Source: Mya arenaria (Eukaryota; Mollusca; Bivalvia; Myida; Myidae). From it: 64,000 nt of DNA. Where the stretch lies: assembly GCF_026914265.1 (NCBI RefSeq), contig NC_069123.1, positions 48,492,949-48,556,948 on the forward strand. The letters run 5' to 3'. Each line of letters starts with the position of its first letter. Within the stretch, counting starts at the first letter, position 1. The notes below the pieces were generated by a model. It had not been told where the DNA came from. It made no database searches and saw only the letters and a program-made list of their open reading frames with translations. A program made the translations under genes and the position numbers. Shown here piece by piece: positions 60,501 to 64,000 of this stretch.

Positions 60501-63018
60501 GACATTGTATTTATCGTGCTTGGGTACGTGGCGATCGCAATGTACGCGGTGAGAACATGGTTCACCAACGAGAGCCTGGCTATATTCAAGGAGGACAAAA
60601 AGGCGTTTGTGAACTTCTATCACATTGCCCTATGGAACCAGATGCTTGTACTCCTGATCGGGGTTCTTTGCTTCATGGCCACGCTGCGAATGTTGAATGT
60701 TCTCGGATACAACAAGCGTATCGGCGCTGTGGCCAGGGTGTTTACAAAAGCCGCGTCCGACCTCCTATGGTTCGGCGTATTTTTCACATTCACGTTCACA
60801 TGTTATTGTGTATTCGGTTGGCTCCTATTCGGCGCTAAGCTAAAATCGTACAAGAACGTGTTTACAGTGATGGGCACGCTGTTTATCAGTATGATCGGCA
60901 AGAGCAGGTTCACTGAGATCGACAACACGGACCCGATCATGTCCAAAATCTACTTCATCATATTTATCTTCTTCATGGTGTACCTGATGCTGACCATGTT
61001 CCTGGCCATGCTGTCGAAGGCCATAGATGAGGTGCACCATGAGACAAAAGCTAACAAGGACGACGAGATGGTCGACTACCTACTCAAGAAGATGAAGGGC
61101 CTACTGTCGTACGGAGGTAGAAGACAAGCAACCAAAGGTAAACATATTTAATGGGTACATGGAAGTGTACATGTTTATTTTAACTACCAGCATTTTTTAT
61201 GTATAATTGTATGTTTGGATGTTATAGTGTACAGTGTTTACTTGAGGCTATGACATCATTTAAATTGTGATCTAGCGTAGCGTGCGCCTCGAGAAAAGTG
61301 CGAGTTTGTATCAAACATTATTGAGTATTGTATAATATGTCCTGATTTCAAACAATTAAACAATAAGACATTAAAAGTAGAATAAAGTAAGTATATTCGA
61401 TGATAGGGAAGTCGGCAGCGCCACCAGCCCCCTGGAACCAGAAGCGGACGCGGCGGGGCCAGGCACCTCTGAACTACACAAACCGGAACGCGCTGGAGGA
61501 TATTCGGGACACGCTGCAGGGAGCCATGGACCTCTCCAAAAAGGGTAAACCACCATGTCAGGGAAATCGTCAAACTGCCATGTTTTAGATTTAAAACTCT
61601 CATAGAATTGAATTGAGCTATGATATGCGCACACAGACATTGTCTCTCGGAAGAATTATTATGACCTTCGGTAAATATTCAAGGAATGAAAAGAACTCAA
61701 GTGCAGCTTGTTTATACCGAGTAGAGTTATATAAACAGAATAATAGGAATTGTTAAGTATGTTTTGTTTAATTTGTCAGTGGTAATTGACTAAGTCTTGT
61801 TCTTTCTGCCGAATGATCGAGCAATGAACTGTATGAATAAATACGCGCCTGTTTTACATATTTTTACATTTGAACACATATCAAAAAAGCAACTTCAATT
61901 TTTACATGCCTTTTGAATACATCTCTCCCTTCAATAATGGAAACACTGAACCTTAATTAATATTCTACAAGAAAATGAATGACAACATTGTTTTAAGCGT
62001 TTAAACAAAGTCTGCGATATTTGTATGCCAATTTTGGAAGACATTGTGTTGTTGATAAATAATTCATCATGATTATATTTCGTTTTATTTGTATGCAAGT
62101 TTTGGGTATTCAAAACTGTTCAAGCAGCGACAAAAGGTATGCCTTTATGTTAGTCCGATTTAATCAAATTCATGGTTGTAATGTCAAAGAAATAAGTTAT
62201 AAAATATTATAACAGGATGGTGAAAGAAATTTATTGATCAAGATCGATGTCGAAATGTTGACGTTCTCTATCCATTAAAATATACCTCCGATGATATCTA
62301 TATATAGCTGTGTCAAGTAAGTTCAAAAATGTGTGTGTTCGCAATACCGTCGAAACTGCTGCTTCTCCTAAAAGGTGGACTCGGATAAAAGAAAAAAAGT
62401 AGTTTCTCGCAAAATACCCATGCAAGGTTATTTTTTTTGGTATGTTCAACAATGAAAAAATGCTGAAATAAATGCACTCGAATTTACATAAAATTTAACT
62501 TCTGTCAGAACTTTGCATTTTTTTACTCCCCCCCCCCCCCTTCTCCTTTATATTTGCTTTTTACTTACGGGTTCTATGACTGATAACTATATAGTTATAT
62601 TTAACGTATTCTGCATTGCAATACATTATAAAAGAATATGGGGAAATACGTTTTTTTCCTTACGTTTTCACCAACAATATCAAATATTTTCAAAACTAAA
62701 CGAAATATGATCGTCTCATCCGCAGACTTATTCGTCGTTGATCTTTGCTGTTGTTAACGTGTTTTTACCCTCTCGTTCAAAGTATTCTATGAAAACTAAT
62801 CGACTGCGAACGGCGTCACTGTTCTCATTGCACGCGTCTCCTCGTGCATGTATAATACCTACCACATGACGTCATTCAGATAAGGCCGTTCATGTACTCA
62901 CGTACACGATGCGTTCCACAACTCTCCAATATCTCACATTTGAACATTGATGTTTTGTTTGACAGATTTCAGTACACCGGAACCGAAACACCACAAAACC
63001 GTAAGCTTCAGGAAGTAA
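27512..63018 (+). CDS. polycystin-1-like membrane receptor/channel subunit (REJ-GAIN-PLAT-PKD), 33 exons
   Basis: Whole gene, about 2,664 aa. Exons: 27512-27575, 27848-29448, 29860-30373, 30609-30756, 30928-31148, 31383-31586, 31798-31980, 38149-38270, 39823-39984, 40256-40405, 41142-41297, 45361-45448, 45602-45669, 45903-46061, 47839-48066, 48249-48371, 48595-48780, 49883-50036, 51097-51227, 51291-51362, 51582-51815, 52590-52760, 52915-53075, 53497-53636, 53795-53994, 54771-55004, 55760-55942, 56449-56566, 56806-57041, 57972-58146, 59920-61137, 61407-61544, 62966-63018. Every junction is GT..AG and every phase agrees. Domain order: signal peptide (1-22), Asn-glycosylated beta-sandwich ectodomain, REJ, GAIN/GPS-like, TM1 (1626-1646), PLAT (about 1657-1780), then ten more TM segments with polycystin extracellular and pore modules. 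This matches the 11-TM polycystin-1 family (as PKD1L and sea-urchin REJ proteins). The ligand is unknown. Weakest junctions are the gttt donor at 51363 and the gttc donor at 57042. Confidence 0.88.
27848..29448 (+). CDS. polycystin exon 2: beta-sandwich ectodomain
   Basis: 534 codons in one exon. Rich in beta-strand patterns and N-x-S/T sites (FNATG, MNVTT, INVTVDG, NVTIV), with alternating Cys spacing typical of tandem PKD/Ig-like domains. No exact WDFGDG motif remains, so the individual PKD repeats are diverged. Splices in phase 0 to exon 3. Confidence 0.85.
29860..31980 (+). CDS. polycystin exons 3-7: REJ module
   Basis: Exons 29860-30373, 30609-30756, 30928-31148, 31383-31586, 31798-31980. 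The start (NNCGTNYKTTWTIYDSN) is the usual Cys/Trp opening of the REJ (receptor for egg jelly) domain. VTNQWYIFTHVWTKGDR and LEGFATTSAVQTFY are typical inner strands. GLERACYNCRDWLDEG and GGITYQFCQLFYN near the end match the Cys-containing REJ C-terminus. A dibasic run RRKRQ (residues 809-813) lies in exon 5. Exon 7 ends at the donor gtaagtac that is echoed in the following repeat array. Confidence 0.82.
31981..36000 (+). repeat. about 53-bp array beginning at the exon 7 splice donor
   Basis: From the donor of exon 7 onward intron 7 is a run of roughly 75 units (by length). The early block (to about 33.5 kb) has units such as gtaaagtacacagccagtgc + tacctcatctaaaccatata + aaccgagcacagg. A degenerate stretch follows. 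The late block (34.2-35.99 kb) is a homogeneous 53-bp unit, gtaagtaccgggccagtgta + acctaaccgccaccatctac + aatgagctcaagg. Nearly every late unit contains aaGGGTAAGTAC or aaGTGTAAGTAC, a near-consensus 5' splice site. Confidence 0.92.
36379..36464. repeat. 86-bp near-perfect palindrome
   Basis: Left arm tagatcacgagtagccgttt continuing gatatggaatt; right arm is its inverse through aattccatatc to gtgatcta. Arms are about 35 bp with one inserted T, and the loop is cgagcgtagcgag. Probably a foldback MITE core in intron 7. Confidence 0.85.
37335..38130 (+). repeat. 30-bp minisatellite abutting the exon 8 acceptor
   Basis: About 26 copies of gtaaactgggacggcccctc + taacactcac, almost identical, a few truncated. 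The array stops 18 bp before exon 8 (acceptor gattgcag at 38141-38148). The period of 30 gives long minus-strand open frames (VRGAVPVYVS repeats), which I consider non-coding. Confidence 0.93.
38149..38270 (+). CDS. polycystin exon 8
   Basis: Reads DVTVGCVGVKFPSVGFRTEF then EVRVADEWQEPYASISFKNIT in the phase demanded by exon 7. Last strands of the REJ region. Isolated between two minisatellites (30-bp before, 36-bp after). Confidence 0.8.
38540..39790 (+). repeat. 36-bp minisatellite in intron 8
   Basis: Units agtctacttaatactgacat + accagactaggtggtc. Diverged at 38540-39000 and much more regular at 39060-39660. The array ends about 30 bp before the acceptor of exon 9 at 39823. Confidence 0.9.
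39823..41297 (+). CDS. polycystin exons 9-11: helical part of GAIN region
   Basis: 39823-39984, 40256-40405 and 41142-41297, all phase 0. Helix-rich: DEEAQTEALNTMLETTVNNL, SEVDVGAALESLVSEPVFSS, ASMDALRSTVS, KLSKTPETATLVARSLVEVT. This pattern corresponds to the all-helical GAIN subdomain A of polycystins and adhesion receptors (inference from position and composition). Confidence 0.78.
41310..42365 (+). repeat. 27-bp minisatellite starting at the exon 11 donor
   Basis: Units cctagttacaatgtctgcat + accgcgg, with variants (atagcgc, attacgc, atactgc). About 38 units. The first recognisable unit lies only about 20-30 bp after the donor gtatgt at 41298. Confidence 0.9.
42366..43480 (+). repeat. 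22-bp minisatellite in intron 11
   Basis: Units gtaatgcgtcgttgatgtcg + gt with shortened (gtgttgatg) and diverged (gtctttgatctcg) versions, about 50 units. It follows the 27-bp array without a gap. Higher-order groupings of 4-5 unit types recur between 42.75 and 43.45 kb. Confidence 0.9.
43891..44133 (+). repeat. tandem duplication, about 121 bp
   Basis: tattccaagctcgcgtgcgt and the following 100 bases up to ttattactgatct occur twice in succession (starts 43891 and 44013), almost identical. A recent duplication in intron 11. Confidence 0.9.
44500..44786 (-). mobile_element. tRNA-derived SINE, family B
   Basis: Reverse complement starts gcccggttagctcaatcggt and runs to gggttcgattcccgggcggg, a tRNA-like head with A and B boxes. 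The anticodon stem is mismatched and the acceptor stem only partly pairs, so it is not a functional tRNA. The body continues to about 44500. It sits in intron 11. Next to it (44860-44950) is another tRNA-like patch (gaccgaacctgcgaccgaa). Confidence 0.6.
45361..46061 (+). CDS. polycystin exons 12-14
   Basis: 45361-45448, 45602-45669 and 45903-46061 with phases 1/0/0. Helical, acidic segments (MADIASTVADSAGASDEDT; KAASKILSPQVKSF; EDARREFYELLAFSGDDLDE). Continue the helical GAIN-like part. Confidence 0.78.
46255..46366. mobile_element. palindromic MITE, 112 bp
   Basis: ctcttatttcaaaattaaac + gtctacgcgca is repeated inverted as tgcgcgc..agacgtttaa + ttttgaaataagag. Arms about 30 bp, in intron 14. 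Confidence 0.75.
46451..47702. mobile_element. second hAT-like element, complete, in intron 14
   Basis: Begins tagggatggaaaccggatac and ends cggatattcgcttccatccc + ta, so the termini are inverted, with tatccggat / cggatattcg subterminal repeats. Flanked by a perfect 8-bp duplication, atataaat, at 46443-46450 and 47703-47710. Length 1,252 bp, no transposase frame. Related in design but different in sequence to the 2.5-kb element. Confidence 0.9.
47839..48780 (+). CDS. polycystin exons 15-17: GAIN region, beta part
   Basis: 47839-48066, 48249-48371 and 48595-48780, phase 0 throughout. CEGCQKLTQAGDAFLMTLVD, KKITINTNDELHGKISIKTK and FITLKSEDPSVVAFNVYLTS are consistent with the transition to the beta-sandwich GAIN subdomain B. 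Confidence 0.8.
49100..49305 (+). repeat. short direct repeats of about 16 bp in intron 17
   Basis: ggggttgaaaagtctt occurs about eight times, partly spaced by unrelated bases and directly adjacent at the end. Confidence 0.75.
49883..51815 (+). CDS. polycystin exons 18-21: GPS-like motif and TM1
   Basis: 49883-50036, 51097-51227, 51291-51362 and 51582-51815. ACLVWDNQLQEWTSAEC corresponds to the W..W..C part of a GPS motif, then LECTSDG and DCSCRAMKEMTLANSFYV. The canonical HL|T cleavage triplet reads EM|T (1597-1599). TM1 (VMATLIIVLLIYLLIIVW) follows, then RRQDRID. The 63-base intron 51228-51290 is open in frame, so its retention would add 21 residues. Confidence 0.82.
50215..50965 (+). repeat. 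24-bp minisatellite in intron 18
   Basis: Units acaagcgatctatcagcgtt + tgga, with variants (gagctatcag, gatttcgata). About 30 units of 24 bp. Because 24 is divisible by three, repetitive open frames appear on both strands; no splice or start evidence supports coding. Confidence 0.9.
52048..52242 (-). mobile_element. tRNA-derived SINE, family C
   Basis: Reverse complement begins gtccggttagcgcagtggtt and ggttcgattcccgg (clean A and B boxes), then body ggttttctccgggttctccg + gtttcccacaacacaagacc, a segment widespread in mollusc SINEs (from memory of the family). In intron 21. Confidence 0.8.
52318..52550 (-). mobile_element. family A SINE with duplicated tRNA head
   Basis: Inverted relative to the gene. 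The tRNA-like head (cctgcgacc.ctggattgac + agtcaagggtgttaccactt) occurs twice in tandem, then the body agtgcacagtcaagatgtaa and tail gcttatttatactc shared with the SINE at 17.94 kb. Confidence 0.8.
52590..53636 (+). CDS. polycystin exons 22-24: PLAT domain
   Basis: 52590-52760, 52915-53075 and 53497-53636. NYFYVVKVITGMRPGAGTRS with KVCFVVAGEE is the signature opening of PLAT/LH2. LEYIRLWHDNSGGSNYASWY followed by LSRVEIQDV is its second half. TFIFQAERWLAIDKDDGMLE closes the domain. The domain is cytoplasmic, after TM1, and binds lipid or protein partners in other polycystins. Confidence 0.93.
53795..57041 (+). CDS. polycystin exons 25-29: TM2-TM6
   Basis: 53795-53994, 54771-55004, 55760-55942, 56449-56566 and 56806-57041. 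Hydrophobic segments CALVFIMLTMISNAMFF, YISVVCALIVTPPTILLIYM, VAWVLVFICWFLPAFFVMLY, TFLLSFFESVF and CITNLAICWILFSIAY. LGPFRFTLQQ..YISVVC and KRAFRDCITN are typical polycystin-1 connectors. The last segment is S1 of the channel module. Confidence 0.88.
55055..55213 (-). mobile_element. tRNA-like SINE fragment in intron 26
   Basis: Reverse complement shows gagagtggcctaatgtaggt ... ttggttcgatccccacc with a B box. Body continues downstream on the minus strand. Confidence 0.5.
56110..56335. mobile_element. large foldback element in intron 27
   Basis: Two arms of about 100 bp (ggtatttggactgcaatttt ... gtgatctcttggtct) are inverted copies around a short AT-rich loop near 56210-56235. Could form a very long hairpin. 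No coding potential. Confidence 0.85.
57814..57895 (+). repeat. 32-bp tandem repeat, 2.7 copies
   Basis: ttgagccaacgaggaaatcg + agcgaagcgagc repeats at 57814, 57846 and 57878, in intron 29. Confidence 0.8.
57972..61544 (+). CDS. polycystin exons 30-32: extracellular TOP-like domain, S2-S6
   Basis: 57972-58146, 59920-61137 and 61407-61544. IRTISDFYQWMNESVIPNMF and VGPPRLRQLRT are the polycystin TOP opening. GYIAKFD, SWIDRQSRSVILEFTLYCIN and FPETGG are its hallmarks. TM segments lie at about 2348-2373, 2388-2409, 2433-2454 and 2477-2500 (residues), with S6 at 2538-2561 (IYFIIFIFFMVYLMLTMFLA). The pore loop reads FISMIGKSRF: the LGD filter position of PKD2 is IGK here, a basic residue (K2523). 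Confidence 0.92.
58416..59640 (+). repeat. compound dispersed repeat in intron 30
   Basis: Starts with the hairpin tgcccccgaaggtgggca and has two tandem, about 170-bp subunits (gtgtccgggctgtaactttc ... aaggtcaaggtcacactta). Afterwards come several copies of atgaaacttggtgacac with spacers up to about 59640. Such repeats are common in bivalve genomes (from memory). No protein frame. Confidence 0.7.
62966..63018 (+). CDS. polycystin exon 33: C-terminus
   Basis: Phase-1 acceptor tttgacag, then DFSTPEPKHHKTVSFRK and stop TAA. A short basic tail, no coiled coil. RKTVSF-like basic/Ser context could be a phosphorylation site (inference). Confidence 0.7.
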
Positions 63019-63571
63019 GCCGACTGGAGAAAGCTGTATGCCAGTGTAGAAGTAGATGGCAAGTGCAGGGTCTGCTTTGTGTAGGCCTTTGTGCTAGGTG
63101 TGTTGGAGACTGACAATTACAATGTTCTACTAGTACTGGAGTTGCACGCATAATGTTAGGTGATTTACAACAGGAAGATGTTTTTCATATAAGATTCCAA
63201 CACCTATAAAACAATTTAACTACACGTAAGGTATAAACTATATATAACATTATATAAAGAATGCAGTGATTTTTAATAATATATTTTTTTAGATGTTATT
63301 TGATAACTGTTCATGTTTGCTTGTCTTTAAAGCGCACTTTTCACACGCACCTTGCAGTAAGTCATTATATTCGATACTTTGGTGTCACAACAATGAAAAA
63401 GGATGCACATGAGAGTTTATATTGCATTAAAAATAAATAATACCAAATAATATAATTCATGATAATGGTTTAAAACATCAAATCATTATCTTCAATAGTT
63501 CTCCCCTCATTCATAAAATGGCATACATCGTCAATGCGGAATAATATTAAAACGCCAAATGATCGATTCGT
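63019..63571. other. 3' flank of the polycystin gene
   Basis: AT-rich, no exon. AATAAA at 63432-63437 is a possible poly(A) signal, 414 bases past the stop. Confidence 0.35.
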
Positions 63572-63880
63572 TAGGCCTAAAAAAAAATACATTTGGTTCG
63601 GGTTACCCGACCCTACCTACGGAATAGGCGCCGACCCTACCGTTTTTATAGTCAGTTTGAAAAAAAAATAATCTCGTTTTTTTTTTTAAATTGCTTTTTA
63701 ATATTAAGTTTTAACCTTAAATGCTTATACAGAAGATAGCTTTAACACCATTCTCCAATGATGAAAATTATTTTCTTATATAAAACCTAATAAAAAAAAA
63801 ATAATAAAAAAAAGCCTACCTACCCTACCTATTTTTTTTAAGGATGTAACCCTAACCAAACATTTTTTTTTTATGCCTTA
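63572..63880. mobile_element. MITE with about 34-bp terminal inverted repeats
   Basis: Left taggcctaaaaaaaaatac + atttggttcgggttac, right inverse ...gtaaccctaaccaaac + attttttttttatgcctta. Interior has cctaccta repeats. About 310 bp. Confidence 0.75.
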
Positions 63881-64000
63881 TCATGTAATTTAAAAGGGTT
63901 TCCTATTCTCGAGAAATTGGGTGGAGTTTAGAAATGGTTGGTCAAAGTTTCCCTTTATGAAACCACGGTCGTGACTAGACTAATAGACCGCATTATCATA

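Noticed and set aside
61407..61544. Alternative reading of exon 32 starting at tcggcagcg
   Set aside because: This frame would run Gly/Ala-rich and end at once in a stop at the donor; the reading from 61407 (GKSAAPPAPWNQ...) keeps phase with exon 33 and gives a plausible C-terminus.

Overview
The window is eukaryotic. Genes are split by introns with standard GT..AG boundaries, the DNA is AT-rich, and intergenic space is full of hAT-like and foldback MITEs, tRNA-derived SINEs, decayed LINE fragments and minisatellites. The gene families (HEPN/beta-propeller proteins related to DZIP3, a REJ/PLAT polycystin, bivalve-style SINEs and the 'tgcccccgaaggtgggca' repeat) point to a mollusc, most likely a bivalve. 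The species cannot be named from this sequence alone.

Layout: (1) 1-4.6 kb is intergenic, with a LINE relic, a complete 999-bp hAT-like element with an 8-bp target duplication, and a foldback MITE. (2) 4.7-6.5 kb and 11.1-13.0 kb, minus strand, hold two paralogous genes with uninterrupted coding regions. Each has an N-terminal DZIP3-like HEPN domain with an R-N-x3-H motif, a low-complexity linker and a C-terminal beta-propeller-like domain. (3) 13-18.8 kb is intergenic, with a 51-bp satellite and a SINE. (4) 18.8-21.1 kb, plus strand, is a six-exon sirtuin (383 aa modelled) with an N-terminal Cys/His zinc-finger-like module. (5) 21.1-27.5 kb is intergenic, dominated by a broken 36-bp minisatellite. 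(6) 27.5-63.0 kb, plus strand, is one polycystin-1-like gene. I could chain 33 exons with fully consistent intron phases from a signal-peptide exon to a stop codon, giving about 2,664 aa: signal peptide, beta-sandwich ectodomain, REJ, GAIN/GPS-like, TM1, PLAT, then ten more TM segments including a polycystin channel module.

The most unusual structure is inside the polycystin gene. Most of its large introns carry their own minisatellite (unit lengths 53, 30, 36, 27, 22, 24 and about 16 bp). The 53-bp array fills the first 4 kb of intron 7, and each unit resembles the 3' end of exon 7 plus its 5' splice site. It therefore looks like an amplified exon/donor junction with dozens of consensus GTAAGT sites directly behind the real one.

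The three gene types have no evident joint pathway. The HEPN pair is plausibly RNA-related or innate-immune (inference from the domain), the sirtuin is a NAD-dependent deacylase, and the polycystin is a large membrane receptor/channel subunit. All exon boundaries are predictions by eye and need transcript support.
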